Origin: an uncultured Oscillospiraceae bacterium
GTDB taxonomy: Bacteria; Bacillota; Clostridia; Oscillospirales; Oscillospiraceae
Assembly: GCA_947632175.1 (NCBI GenBank)
Contig: CANROC010000018.1
Coordinates: 1 to 60,800 of the forward strand
Length of the DNA: 60,800 nt
Direction: 5' to 3'
Positions 6,859 through 15,249 of the stretch are shown here, piece by piece (position 1 is the stretch's first letter; each line of letters begins with the position of its first letter). Under the pieces are notes generated by a model. The model did no database searches and was not told the DNA's origin. It saw only the letters and a list, made by a program, of their open reading frames with translations. The translations under genes were made by a program, and so were the position numbers.

Positions 6859-7350
6859 ATGGGACAAAAGGAATTATCCGTTCTGCTGAAGGTCGTCGTC
6901 ATCGTGTTGGGGGTTTTTCTGCTCGCCGTGCTAATCTTCTTCGTCCCGCTCCTGGGGAAGACCGTCTCGGCGTATTATGAGGACGCGCCCGTACAGCGCG
7001 TCATCTTCGGGGCCGTGATCCCCGGCATCGTGGCCGTCTCCTCCCTCCCCGGCTTCGTGGCGCTGGGGCTGGCGTGGGCGATCTTCACCGAGATTGGCCG
7101 CAACAACAGCTTCTGCGAGGCCAACGCCAAGCGTCTGCGCCTCATCAGCCGCCTGGCCCTGGGCGACACCTGCGTCTACGTGGTCCTGGCCGTGGCGGTG
7201 CTGGCGCTGGGGCCTCAGCACCCCTCCGTGCCCCTCATCTTCGTGGCCGTCACGCTCTTCGGCGCCGCCGTCACCGTCGTCTGCGCCGCCCTCAGTCATC
7301 TCACCAAAAAGGCCGCGGACCTCAAGTCCGACAGCGACCTGACCATATGA
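6859..7350 (+). CDS. DUF2975 family membrane protein
   Basis: A 163-residue integral membrane protein with four predicted segments (starting LLKVVVIVLGVFLLAVLIFFV, then GAVIPGIVAVSSLPGFVALGL, VYVVLAVAVLALG and VPLIFVAVTLFGAAVTVV) and a conserved hydrophilic loop around FTEIGRNNSFCEANAKRLRLISR. That loop is typical of DUF2975. Members are almost always encoded next to a small XRE regulator, as here (9 bp downstream). The start ATG has GAAAGGAG upstream. Function is unknown in the family. Confidence 0.85.
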   Translation: MGQKELSVLLKVVVIVLGVFLLAVLIFFVPLLGKTVSAYYEDAPVQRVIFGAVIPGIVAVSSLPGFVALGLAWAIFTEIGRNNSFCEANAKRLRLISRLALGDTCVYVVLAVAVLALGPQHPSVPLIFVAVTLFGAAVTVVCAALSHLTKKAADLKSDSDLTI

Positions 7351-7359
7351 GGCGGCGGC

Positions 7360-7572
7360 ATGGCGATCACGGTAAATCTCGATGTGATGCTGGCCCGGCG
7401 CAAGATGTCCCTGACGGAGCTGTCCGAAAAGGTTGACATCACACTGGCCAACCTGTCCATCCTCAAAACCGGCAAGGCCAAGGCCGTCCGCTTCACCACC
7501 CTGGACGCCCTCTGCCGCGCCCTCCAATGCCAGCCGGGGGACATTCTGGAGTGGACGGAGGACGAGACATGA
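7360..7572 (+). CDS. small XRE-family (YozG-like) regulator
   Basis: A 70-residue protein that is essentially one Cro/CI helix-turn-helix (residues 8-62: LARRKMSLTELSEKVDITLANLSILKTGKAKAVRF in two parts, ending CQPGDILEW). It is the standard partner of DUF2975 proteins and probably regulates its own operon. The stop overlaps the start of the lipoprotein gene (ATGA), so the three genes are coupled. Confidence 0.88.
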   Translation: MAITVNLDVMLARRKMSLTELSEKVDITLANLSILKTGKAKAVRFTTLDALCRALQCQPGDILEWTEDET

Positions 7573-8051
7573 AAAAACGGCTGTTTGCCGTCCTGGCGGC
7601 TTTTCTTCTGCTCACCGGGTGTGCGTGCCAGGACGGTTTGAGCCAGGTCTCCCAGGAGCTGGGCGTCGATGTGACCGGAGCGGCCGCGGTGGAATACTAC
7701 GACACCCACAGCGGCTTCGGAGACGGAACGTCCTGTATCACGTGCCGTTTTGACGATGATACCGTCCTGGAGGAGATCAAAGGCTCTTCGAACTGGCGCG
7801 CGTTTCCTCTGGACGATACGGCGCGGGCGCTGGTTTACGGCTTGTCCGATGGGTCGCGGCAAATCGGGCCCATGCTGAATGACAACGCGGGGCATCCCAT
7901 CGTCCCGGAGATCCGGCACGGCTATTACCGGCTCATTGACCGGCAAAGGGACGCCGAGGGGGCGCTTTTGGAGCGGTATTCCTTTAACCTGACCCTGGTG
8001 CTCTATGACGCGGATACGAACACCTTATATGTCTGCAAGCTGGACACCTGA
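7569..8051 (+). CDS. lipoprotein, paralogue 1
   Basis: A 160-residue secreted lipoprotein: signal peptide MKKRLFAVLAAFLLLTGC with the lipobox LLTGC, so Cys18 would be lipidated. The mature part (THSGFGDGTSCITCRFDDDTV ... IGPMLNDNAGHPIVPEIRHGYY ... LYDADTNTLYVCKLDT) is closely similar to the product of 9754-10242. I do not recognise the domain. It overlaps the XRE gene by 4 bp and belongs to that operon. High-GC codon use contrasts with the AT-richer paralogue. Confidence 0.8.
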   Translation: MKKRLFAVLAAFLLLTGCACQDGLSQVSQELGVDVTGAAAVEYYDTHSGFGDGTSCITCRFDDDTVLEEIKGSSNWRAFPLDDTARALVYGLSDGSRQIGPMLNDNAGHPIVPEIRHGYYRLIDRQRDAEGALLERYSFNLTLVLYDADTNTLYVCKLDT

Positions 8052-8188
8052 CAGGCAGGCGCGGCGGGGCTGAGAGCTCGCTGCTCCTCATCCCGGCGGT
8101 CCTGTGGGCCGCAAGCGCCGCGCTTGCGCTTATCCTGCTGTTGGTCCTATGCGTTAAGAAAGGAGCATTTTATGGAAAACGAGAATAA
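8051..8188 (+). other. start-less open frame encoding one membrane segment (possible gene remnant)
   Basis: The frame reads SSLLLIPAVLWAASAALALI and continues LLLVLCVKKGAFYGKRE before a stop. It has the look of a membrane helix with a positively charged cytoplasmic end, but there is no start codon or ribosome-binding site. It overlaps the start of the next gene. It may be the tail of a decayed gene or chance. Confidence 0.25.
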
Positions 8189-9593
8189 GAATCCCGATCC
8201 CCTGCCGTCGGCGGAAACTCCCGCCCAGGTCCCCGCCCAGATCCCCGTGCCGGGTTCCCCGGCTTTCTCCCCCTTTGACTGGCTGGCGGTGGCTTTAGGC
8301 GTCGCCCTGTCGGCCCTGTGGTTCCATGTCTTCTCCCTGGAGAGCCTGCTGAACGTCCCCGGCCTCGGCACCGCGGCCTTCGTGCTGGGGGCGCTGGGGG
8401 CCGAGTGCGTCTATTTACGCCGCCGTATCCGCCCCACCGGGCGGGGGCTCCTTCTCGTCTCCTGCACCGTCCTTTTGGCCGTCTCCTGCGGACTTTTCGG
8501 GGACTACGTTGTGCGGATGATCAATCTGGCGCTCCTGGCGTTCCTGACCCCCGCCTCAGCGCTGGCCCTGGCCGGACGGGACTTCCCGGCGCTGGAGCTT
8601 CGGGCGGCGCCGGAGACCTTCCGGCTCTTCTTCCCCAACCTCTTCGCCCACTTTGTGAAGCCTTTCCGGGCCCTCCGCCGGAAAAAGCGGAGCTTCAAGG
8701 GCTTCTGGACCGTGGTGCTGACGCTGATGATTGTCTTCCCGGTGCTGGCGGTGATCCTCGCCCTGCTCATGAGCGCCGACCAGGTCTTCTCCGGCCTGCT
8801 GGGGGACGCCGCCGAGGGGTTCCTCCGGTTTCTGGACCGCGGCTGGTTCCTGGTGCGGTGGGTGAAGATCGCCGTCCTGGGGCTGATGCTCTTCTCCTTC
8901 CTCTACTCCCTGGCCCGCCCCGCCGATAAGCGCCGGACCCCCGCGCCGGACCCCGTCGTCCTCCCCTGCCTGCCCTGCGCCGCCGTCCTTACGGTGCTGG
9001 ACCTCCTCTACGCCGTCTTCGCCGCCGTCCAGTTCATCTACCTCTTCGGCGGGACCGAGACGGTGTCCATGCAGGGCGGCTACGCCCAGTACGCCCGCCA
9101 GGGCTTCTTCCAGCTCATGGCCGTGGCTGCCATCAACCTCCTGGCGGCCTTCACCGCCGTCCGTGCCTCCGGGCGCGGCAAGCGGGCGGTGAACGCCCTC
9201 CTCTGGCTGCTCCTGGCCCTCACCGCCGTCATCCTGGCCTCCGCCGCCACGCGCATGTGCCTCTACATCGGCTCTTACGGTCTGAGCCTCCTGCGGGCCA
9301 TGACCCTGCTCATCATGCTTTGGATCGCCCTGGCGCTCCTGCTGGCCGTCTACAAGTCCCTGCGCCCGGACAAGCACGTCTTCCCCGCCCTCTTCGCCGC
9401 CTTCCTCATCCTCTGGACGGCCCTCAGCCTCTCTGACATCGACGCCCGCATCGCCCACTTCAACCGCGCGGCCTTTGATCGCGGCCTCATCGCCGAATAC
9501 GACGCGGCGTACATCGAAAGGCTCGCCCCGTCGGCGGAGGAGAACGAGGGCCTCCCGTGGGCGGACCGGGTCCTTGTACCGGCGGCGAAGTAA
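8172..9593 (+). CDS. DUF4173/DUF4153-like polytopic membrane protein
   Basis: A 473-residue protein with a Pro-rich hydrophilic N-terminus (residues 1-35) and about ten to twelve predicted membrane segments. The stretch YAQYARQGFFQLMAVAAINL is the hallmark of DUF4173. The C-terminal tail (DIDARIAHFNRAAFDRG, then EYDAAYIERL) is also typical. The start ATG follows AGAAAGGAGC. It is flanked by two paralogous lipoproteins, which suggests a shared envelope role; the biochemical function of the family is not known to me. Confidence 0.8.
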   Translation: MENENKNPDPLPSAETPAQVPAQIPVPGSPAFSPFDWLAVALGVALSALWFHVFSLESLLNVPGLGTAAFVLGALGAECVYLRRRIRPTGRGLLLVSCTVLLAVSCGLFGDYVVRMINLALLAFLTPASALALAGRDFPALELRAAPETFRLFFPNLFAHFVKPFRALRRKKRSFKGFWTVVLTLMIVFPVLAVILALLMSADQVFSGLLGDAAEGFLRFLDRGWFLVRWVKIAVLGLMLFSFLYSLARPADKRRTPAPDPVVLPCLPCAAVLTVLDLLYAVFAAVQFIYLFGGTETVSMQGGYAQYARQGFFQLMAVAAINLLAAFTAVRASGRGKRAVNALLWLLLALTAVILASAATRMCLYIGSYGLSLLRAMTLLIMLWIALALLLAVYKSLRPDKHVFPALFAAFLILWTALSLSDIDARIAHFNRAAFDRGLIAEYDAAYIERLAPSAEENEGLPWADRVLVPAAK

Positions 9594-9753
9594 GCCCGCC
9601 GCCGCGCCAAAGCCCCTCCCGGGTCGGGGCGGCGCGAAGCGCCGGGGCGGTTCCGAAGGTCGTTTCCCGGAGGCGTCAGTCTCAGAAAACAGCGGATTTC
9701 TTCACACGCGGGCGGCTGTTTGGTAAATTGGTGTGAAAAAAGGAGAGCTCCTT

Positions 9754-10242
9754 ATGAAAAAAGTCATACCGTCGTTCTTGATTCTACTCCTTTTCCTATC
9801 TGTCCTGACGGCCTGCGGCGCAAAGAGCGGCGAAGTTGCAAGGGTGTTGGGGCTTGACGTATCCAAGGGGAAAGAAATCTCAAATTACGATACCCACGGC
9901 GGCTCTTATGGAGACGGAACAACCTGCATCGCGTATCGTTTTGACGATGATACCGTTCTGGAAGAAATCAAAAGCTCTTCGGAGTGGAGTGAATTTCCCC
10001 TTGATGATACGGTACAGGCATTGGTTTACGGTTTGTCCGATGGGACAACGCACGTTGGGCCTATGTTGAATGATAATGAGGGACATCCGATCGTCCCGGA
10101 AATCCGGAACGGATATTATCTGCTGATCGACAGGCAAAATGATACAACGGCGGACATTTTACATAGATATTCATTCAACTTTACATTAGGGCTCTATGAT
10201 ACCGATACGAATACATTCTATCTCTGTGAACTGGATACTTAA
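9754..10242 (+). CDS. lipoprotein, paralogue 2
   Basis: A 162-residue lipoprotein with signal peptide and lipobox LTAC. It shares blocks such as YGDGTTCIAYRFDDDTVLEE, VYGLSDGT, GPMLNDN(E)GHPIVPEIR and LYDTDTNTFYLCELDT with the product of 7569-8051. The gene is visibly more AT-rich than paralogue 1, so the pair either diverged in composition or one copy was imported. The start follows AAAAGGAGAGC. No known domain recognised. Confidence 0.8.
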   Translation: MKKVIPSFLILLLFLSVLTACGAKSGEVARVLGLDVSKGKEISNYDTHGGSYGDGTTCIAYRFDDDTVLEEIKSSSEWSEFPLDDTVQALVYGLSDGTTHVGPMLNDNEGHPIVPEIRNGYYLLIDRQNDTTADILHRYSFNFTLGLYDTDTNTFYLCELDT

Positions 10243-10264
10243 TGCACCATATAGGAGGCACAAC

Positions 10265-10723
10265 GTGAAAAGCAACAAGAGCAAATTCCTTTGGGTGCTG
10301 TTTGGAGCATACTGTATAGCCCTGTTCTTCATACTCTTTGTGAGGAGAAAATTTGAAATTTGGCTTCCGTACTGGGAAGAAGTGAAAATGAGTATCAATC
10401 TCGTTCCGTTTCGGTCGATTCGCGGAAACGTATTCTATATCATAGAGGGAACCGACAGGTATATGATCCGCCATTCCGTCATCAATCTCTTGGGGAATAT
10501 CGCGCTGTTTATGCCCTATGGCTTTTGCGTCCCGCGGCTGTTTGAAAGATTCCGGCGGTTTGGGATGTTTGTCCTGCTTTCCCTCGGGATCCTGCTGTCT
10601 GTTGAAACGATCCAGGTATTAACGTTAAGGGGAAGCTTTGACATAGACGATATTATCCTGAATATGTTGGGGGCCGTTATCGGTTTTTTCTTGTCAAAAA
10701 TATCGATGCCCCGCAGGGTATAA
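10265..10723 (+). CDS. VanZ-like membrane protein
   Basis: A 152-residue protein with four membrane segments. It has the VanZ-family pattern: NLVPFRSI, then NLLGNIALFMPYGF after the first loop, SVETIQ in the third segment and FDIDDIILNMLGAVIGFF at the end. VanZ relatives have been linked to teicoplanin resistance, but most are uncharacterised. The start is GTG with AGGAGG upstream. It follows the AT-rich lipoprotein gene by 22 bp and has similar composition. Confidence 0.85.
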   Translation: MKSNKSKFLWVLFGAYCIALFFILFVRRKFEIWLPYWEEVKMSINLVPFRSIRGNVFYIIEGTDRYMIRHSVINLLGNIALFMPYGFCVPRLFERFRRFGMFVLLSLGILLSVETIQVLTLRGSFDIDDIILNMLGAVIGFFLSKISMPRRV

Positions 10724-10726
10724 ACA

Positions 10727-11375
10727 CCGCCGTAGGGGCCGCCGTCCCCAGCGACCCCTACGGCGTAATTGGAGCTGGTTCGATTTGTCGGAACCGCTCT
10801 GTCATCCAACGCTCGCTTCCCCCCTGCCCCCCTCCTACGAGGAGGGGGCTCCGAGACGGGGGCGGGCGCGATTTTTCGGAACCGTTGCGACAACGCACCT
10901 TTTTTGCCCCTCCCTCCGGGAGGGGTGCCCGAGCGCAGCGATGGGCAGGGTGGGGGCGTCTATTTTGCCAATTTGCGTTATCCGCCGTAGGGGCCGCCGC
11001 CCACGGCGGCCCTTTTTCGTTGACCGATGTTTTCCGTTTTATCGGACCCGTTCCCGTCACGAAACGTGGGCACGGGCGGACACATGGGTCCGCCCGTGCG
11101 GGGGATGTGGGAGGTCATCCCATTCAACCGACATGGGAGGATTTCGAAACGCGGGCCGCCAGGAGTGGCGGCCCCTACGGCGTTGATGGAACGTGATTTG
11201 GAAACCGTAGGGGCGGACCCATGTGTCCGCCCGTTCCCCGTCCCCGCCGCAGCGGGTAAATCCAAGAATGCGCCGCAGGCGCAAACCTTTTAAAAAGCCC
11301 CCTCCTCGTAGGAGGGGGGCAGGGGGGGGCAGCGAGCGTTGGGGGGATTGCGCGGTTCCGTCAAGCCGCTTGTTT
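10727..11375. repeat. intergenic hairpin-repeat array R2
   Basis: Between two convergent genes. It holds a hybrid hairpin (GGGCCGCC-GTCCCC-AGCGACCC), the CCCCCTCCT/AGGAGGGGG module in both orientations, the CTCCCTCCGGGAGGGG module, GGGCCGCC-GCCCAC-GGCGGCCC, GGGCGGAC-type hairpins facing both ways, GGGCCGCC-AGGAGT-GGCGGCCC, and the GCGCCGCAGGCGC module. Linkers such as CGGAACCG and GATAAAAC-like runs recur. Apparent long Arg-rich frames here are repeat translation, not genes. Confidence 0.85.
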
Positions 11376-11385
11376 CCCTCCCCTT

Positions 11386-12021
11386 TCACCCCATCTCCCC
11401 AAACTCCCGCACGTACACGTCCGCCATTGCTCTCAGCGTCGCCTCGTCGGCGGCGTAGGAGGGGTCGTAGACGGCGGCGGTGAGGAAGCCGGCGGCGTGG
11501 GCGGTCTTCAGGGCGTGGGGGGCGTCCTCGAAGACGCAGGTGTCCTGGGGGGCGGCGCCCAGGCGGCGGGCGCACTCGTAGAAGATGTCGGGCTTGGCCT
11601 TCCCCGAGCCGAACTCCGCGCAGGGGAGGATGAAGTCAAAATACTCCGCGACGCCCAGCCGCCCCAGCAGGTACTCCACCAGCGGGCGGGCGGTGTTGGT
11701 GGCCACGCACATGGGCACGCCGCGGCTTTTGAGCCTTTGGAGGTAGTCCAACGCCCCCGGCTTGAGCTCCACGCGCCCGTACCCCTCCCGCACCAGATCG
11801 TTGACGGCGGCGCAGATTTCCTCCGGCGTGTCGGCAAGGCCGTAGTTGGTCCGGTAGTAGTCCGCCGCCTGAGTCAGCGTCAGGGCCTTATACTTGCTGG
11901 TGATGTCCGGGTCCGGGGCGATGCCGCGCCGCTCCAGAAACAGCGCCCAGACCCCGTCCCACACGGGCATGGAGTCCGTCAGCGTCCCGTCCATATCGAA
12001 GATCGCGGCCTTAAATTCCAT
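11386..12021 (-). CDS. HAD-family phosphatase (beta-phosphoglucomutase-like subfamily)
   Basis: A 211-residue HAD-IA hydrolase. Motif I is FDMDGTLTDS (nucleophile and acid Asp, residues 8-17), motif II is ATNT, motif III is in GSGKAKPDIF and motif IV is FEDAPHAL. A helical cap follows motif I. Substrate cannot be inferred; close relatives act on sugar phosphates or nucleotides. It overlaps thiN by 11 bp as the last gene of a three-gene operon. Confidence 0.88.
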   Translation of the reverse strand: MEFKAAIFDMDGTLTDSMPVWDGVWALFLERRGIAPDPDITSKYKALTLTQAADYYRTNYGLADTPEEICAAVNDLVREGYGRVELKPGALDYLQRLKSRGVPMCVATNTARPLVEYLLGRLGVAEYFDFILPCAEFGSGKAKPDIFYECARRLGAAPQDTCVFEDAPHALKTAHAAGFLTAAVYDPSYAADEATLRAMADVYVREFGEMG

Positions 12022-12640
12022 GGTTCTCCCTCCCCTGATTATCCCAGATCACCACCGCCGTGCCCTGATGGACGGTGACGGCGGCGTCCGCGCCGGTAAA
12101 TTCGTTGCTCACGCCCCGGGGCAGGTCGTCGGGCAGGGGGAACCTGTCCAGGCCGTAGAGAAGCCCCGTCTCGCTGACCGTGGCGGTCCCGCCCCAGGCG
12201 AAGACGCTGACGCGGCCCCGGTAGGAGGCGTCAAAGCGCAGGACCCCGTCCGTCACGGCGGCCGCCGTCTCCCGCCGGCCCACCAGGAGCCCCTCCACGC
12301 CTTTCCGGGAAAGGGACACCAGAAGCTGGAGATTGGCGAGGCTGTGGTCCAGCCGCCCGCCCAGGGCGCCGTAAATGACGATACGCCCCGCCCCCCGGCG
12401 CAGCGCCTCCGCCACGGCCAGGGCCGTGTCCGTGTCGTCCTTCATCACCGGGTGGCGCACCACGGGGACGCCCTCGGGAAGCGCGCCGGCGTAGGAGTCG
12501 AAGTCCCCCACGATGAGGTCGGGCCGCCGGCCCATCCTTTTTAGCGCCGCAAGCCCGGCGTCGGCGGCGATGACGAAGCCCTCCCCGATCGCCGGGATCT
12601 CCCCGTACTCCCCGGCGGCGAAAATGTAGCATGTCCTCAT
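12011..12640 (-). CDS. thiN: thiamine pyrophosphokinase
   Basis: A 209-residue enzyme transferring pyrophosphate from ATP to thiamine to give thiamine diphosphate. Family motifs: AADAGLAALKRMG near the N-terminus, LIVGDFDS, KDDTDTALAVAEAL, and GGRLDHSLANLQLL. The C-terminal half is the thiamine-binding beta domain ending GLDRFPL and VSNEF. The start overlaps the end of the SGNH hydrolase gene by 4 bp and the 3' end overlaps the HAD gene. Confidence 0.92.
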   Translation of the reverse strand: MRTCYIFAAGEYGEIPAIGEGFVIAADAGLAALKRMGRRPDLIVGDFDSYAGALPEGVPVVRHPVMKDDTDTALAVAEALRRGAGRIVIYGALGGRLDHSLANLQLLVSLSRKGVEGLLVGRRETAAAVTDGVLRFDASYRGRVSVFAWGGTATVSETGLLYGLDRFPLPDDLPRGVSNEFTGADAAVTVHQGTAVVIWDNQGRENHGI

Positions 12641-13335
12641 GCTTCCGCCTCCATAGCCGCCGCCACCGCGTGGGCGGCGATGGTCGCGGACCGGGTGTTG
12701 AAGTGGACGCCGTCCACCGTCAACTCCAGGCCCCGCCGCCGGGAGTACCGGTCCTTGGCGGGGGGACAAAGGCCCATGGTGAGGATGTCCAGCGCCCGCC
12801 GGAGGCCCAGACGGCCGAAATCGTACTGCATCCCCGGCTCCGGCACGGCCTCGAGCTCCGCGCCCATCACGTCGGCAAAGGGAAGCCCGCGCCGCGATGC
12901 CAGGTCCCGCAAAATCTCATTGCGGGCACGGAGCTCGTCCAGGGGGTAGTCCTTGAGCTGCATCAGCGGCAGGCCCATGAGGACGCACCGCTTCCCGTCG
13001 GCCAATATCTCATCCACGATCCCGTCCATGACGGAGGCGTACTCCTTTTCGTCCGCCCAGCGCTTCCAGCCGCGCCGCCAGCCGAAAACAAGCCGCCAAA
13101 CAAGGGCCCTGCCCATGAGAAAGGGCTGTAAAAGGTCGTTGGTGCCGATGCCCACCACCACCGTGCGAACGTCCGGGTACCATTTTGTCTTGCGGTAGAC
13201 GTGGAGCCGCCGCAGGGCCCCGTGGGCGGTGTCGCCGTCCAGCCCGCCGTTTTTGTAGGGCTCCTTTGGCATAAAGCGGATATACGACCAGCCCACAATG
13301 CCGCGGGTCAGGCTGTCGCCCAGGTACAGGATCAT
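12637..13335 (-). CDS. SGNH/GDSL-type hydrolase
   Basis: A 232-residue esterase-type protein. Block I is YLGDSLTRG with the catalytic Ser near residue 8, block III is GIGTNDLLQPF, and block V is DGVHFN with the Asp/His pair near the C-terminus. There is no signal peptide, so it is probably cytoplasmic. The start has GAGGTGA 7 nt upstream. Substrate is unknown. It heads the operon with thiN and the HAD gene and is divergent from the ATP-type PFK gene. Confidence 0.85.
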   Translation of the reverse strand: MILYLGDSLTRGIVGWSYIRFMPKEPYKNGGLDGDTAHGALRRLHVYRKTKWYPDVRTVVVGIGTNDLLQPFLMGRALVWRLVFGWRRGWKRWADEKEYASVMDGIVDEILADGKRCVLMGLPLMQLKDYPLDELRARNEILRDLASRRGLPFADVMGAELEAVPEPGMQYDFGRLGLRRALDILTMGLCPPAKDRYSRRRGLELTVDGVHFNTRSATIAAHAVAAAMEAEA

Positions 13336-13424
13336 GGCATTCACCTCAATGAAAACCAGTATACCACATTTTTCGCCGCCGTTGGGGCTTTTCCAGAAAA
13401 TTTCGCGAAATACCCAAAAAAGTC

Positions 13425-13452
13425 TTTCAAACCGAAAATAGTATGGTATAAT
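13425..13452 (+). promoter_or_regulatory. promoter of ATP-type PFK gene
   Basis: TTTCAA, 16 bp, TATAAT, with an extended -10 (ATGGTATAAT). It is 38 bp upstream of the start codon in the divergent intergenic region. Confidence 0.7.
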
Positions 13453-13489
13453 GTGGACATCTACTTCAATGAAAAAGGAGATCTGTCCT

Positions 13490-14578
13490 ATGAAACGTGT
13501 GGGCATCCTCACCTCCGGCGGCGACTGTCAGGCGCTGAACGCCACCATGCGCGGCGTGGCCAAGGGGCTTTACGGCATCTACGGCGGGGACGGCGTAGAG
13601 ATCATCGGCTTCATCGACGGCTACAAGGGCCTCATCTACGAAAAATACCGGGTCATGACCCCCCGGGACTTCACGGGCCTCCTCACCGTGGGCGGCACCA
13701 TCCTGGGCTCGTCCCGGACGCCCTTCAAGCTCATCCGGGAGCCGGACAAGAACGGCCTCGACAAGGTCAAGGCCATGAAAGAGACGTATAAAAAGCTGAA
13801 GCTCGACTGCCTGGTGGTCCTGGGCGGCAACGGCAGCCAGAAGACGGCCAACCTCCTCTCCGAGGAGGGGCTGAACGTCATCGGCCTGCCCAAGACCATC
13901 GACAACGATCTGTGGGGCACGGACACCACCTTCGGCTTCCAGTCCGCCATCGCCTGCGCCACCAACGTCATCGACTGCATCCACACCACCGCCGCCAGCC
14001 ACAACCGCATCTTCATCGTGGAGGTCATGGGCCACAAGGTGGGGTGGCTGACCTTAAACGCCGGTATCGCCGGCGGCGCGGACATCATCCTCATCCCCGA
14101 GATTCCCTACAAGGTGGAGTCCGTGGTGAACAAGATTAAGGAGCGCGGCGAGACGGGCCACGACTTCACCATCCTGGCCGTGGCCGAGGGCGCCATCTCC
14201 AAGGAGCGGGCGGACATGCCCAAAAAGGAGCGGAAAAAGGCCCTGGCGGACCTGGCCCAGGCTTATCCCTCCGTGAGCTACGAGCTGGCGGCCCAGATCA
14301 CCGCCGCCACGGGCAAGGAGGTGCGCGTCACCGTCCCCGGGCACATGCAGCGCGGCGGGATGCCCGTGGCCTACGACCGGGTGCTGTCCTCGCGTCTGGG
14401 CGCCCAGGCGGCCCTCAACATCTCCAAGGGGAAGTACGGGGACCTGGTGGCCATCCACAACCACAAGATCGTCTCCGTCCCCCTCAAGGAGATCGCCGGC
14501 AAGCTCAAGATGGTGGACCCCCAGGACGACATCATCACGGAGGCCCGTCTTCTGGGCATCAGCTTTGGCGATGAATGA
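13490..14578 (+). CDS. pfkA: 6-phosphofructokinase, ATP-type signature
   Basis: A 362-residue PFK. The donor-site residue is Gly in GGNGS (112-116), as in ATP-dependent enzymes, while Lys is in PKTIDND (134-140). This Gly/Lys combination is known from actinobacterial-type ATP PFKs. GILTSGGDCQ is the N-terminal loop, MGHKVGW the substrate segment and GHMQRGGMPVAYDR the fructose-6-phosphate site. The start ATG follows AAAAAGGAG by 9 nt. It catalyses the committed step of glycolysis and complements the PPi-type enzyme at 5396-6625. Confidence 0.92.
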   Translation: MKRVGILTSGGDCQALNATMRGVAKGLYGIYGGDGVEIIGFIDGYKGLIYEKYRVMTPRDFTGLLTVGGTILGSSRTPFKLIREPDKNGLDKVKAMKETYKKLKLDCLVVLGGNGSQKTANLLSEEGLNVIGLPKTIDNDLWGTDTTFGFQSAIACATNVIDCIHTTAASHNRIFIVEVMGHKVGWLTLNAGIAGGADIILIPEIPYKVESVVNKIKERGETGHDFTILAVAEGAISKERADMPKKERKKALADLAQAYPSVSYELAAQITAATGKEVRVTVPGHMQRGGMPVAYDRVLSSRLGAQAALNISKGKYGDLVAIHNHKIVSVPLKEIAGKLKMVDPQDDIITEARLLGISFGDE

Positions 14579-15065
14579 GTCTATCCGCTGTGAATACCCC
14601 CTCACCTGGGAGCGCTACTGCTCCTGGGTGAAAGCCGACCAGTTCCGGGGCGGGAGGCTGGTGGTCAATCTCCTCCTCTTAGCCCTGGGCCTGGCGTGCC
14701 TGGTGCTGGCCTTTCCCCTGAACTTCATGTCCATCATGATGATCGGGCTTTTCATCATGTGCGTCTACGTGGTCTTCTTCAACTGGCGCTACAACGCCAG
14801 GACCCAGTACCGCCTCACCGCCCGGAAAAAGGGCGGCGAGAACTGGACCCGCCGCATCGTCTTCGAGGAGAACTCCATCACCTTCTCCGACGGCGGCTCC
14901 AGCCGCAGCGTCTCCTACGGGGACCTGACCGGGATGAAGGAAAAGCCCAACGAGATTTCCCTCTACTTCGGCCGCAAGCTCAAGCTCGTCCTCTACCCCG
15001 ACGCCTTCACCCAAGGCTCCTGGCCCGAATGCCGCGCGCTGTTGAAGGCGAAAACCAGAAAATGA
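14571..15065 (+). CDS. YcxB-like membrane protein
   Basis: A 164-residue protein with two membrane helices (LVVNLLLLALGLACLVLAF and MIGLFIMCVYVVFF) and a C-terminal beta domain (IVFEENSITFSDG ... GDLTGMKEKPNEISLYFGRKLKLVL) of the YcxB type. The start overlaps the PFK stop by 8 bp and so depends on coupling. Function is unknown. Confidence 0.75.
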   Translation: MNESIRCEYPLTWERYCSWVKADQFRGGRLVVNLLLLALGLACLVLAFPLNFMSIMMIGLFIMCVYVVFFNWRYNARTQYRLTARKKGGENWTRRIVFEENSITFSDGGSSRSVSYGDLTGMKEKPNEISLYFGRKLKLVLYPDAFTQGSWPECRALLKAKTRK

Positions 15066-15126
15066 CACGGGCGCCGATACACTCCCGATGATTGGCCAGC
15101 TTCAATAGACCCGTACATTTGGGTGG

Positions 15127-15132
15127 TATAAT
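15127..15132 (+). promoter_or_regulatory. extended -10 promoter of the interrupted GNAT gene
   Basis: GTGGTATAAT with no good -35 (AATAGA at 17 bp). It lies 54 bp before the original start of the acetyltransferase. Confidence 0.5.
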
Positions 15133-15185
15133 GTTCAGCGTCGAGTGTGTGACTGTTCGCCAAATCGGAATTTGATGGAAGATAG

Positions 15186-15249
15186 ATGATGAAAATAGAA
15201 TTTGACAACATTATTCTTCGCGATATGATCGAGTCCGACATTGAGGACT
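15186..15249 (+). pseudogene. 5' fragment of GNAT acetyltransferase cut by an insertion sequence
   Basis: ATGATGAAAATAGAATTTG starts a frame reading MMKIEFDNIILRDMIESDIED and then runs into the insertion sequence. Joined to 16356 onward it would restore a normal RimJ/RimL-type acetyltransferase. The last 27 bp are repeated at 16329-16355 as the target duplication. Confidence 0.85.
15223..15249 (+). repeat. target-site duplication, left copy (26-27 bp)
   Basis: The 27 bp from 15223 are identical to 16329-16355. The first base may belong to the element end, so the duplication is 26 or 27 bp. Confidence 0.85.

Noticed and set aside
9594-9753. A gene in the GC-rich gap before lipoprotein paralogue 2.
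   Set aside because: Only repeat-like GC-rich sequence and a plain leader are seen.
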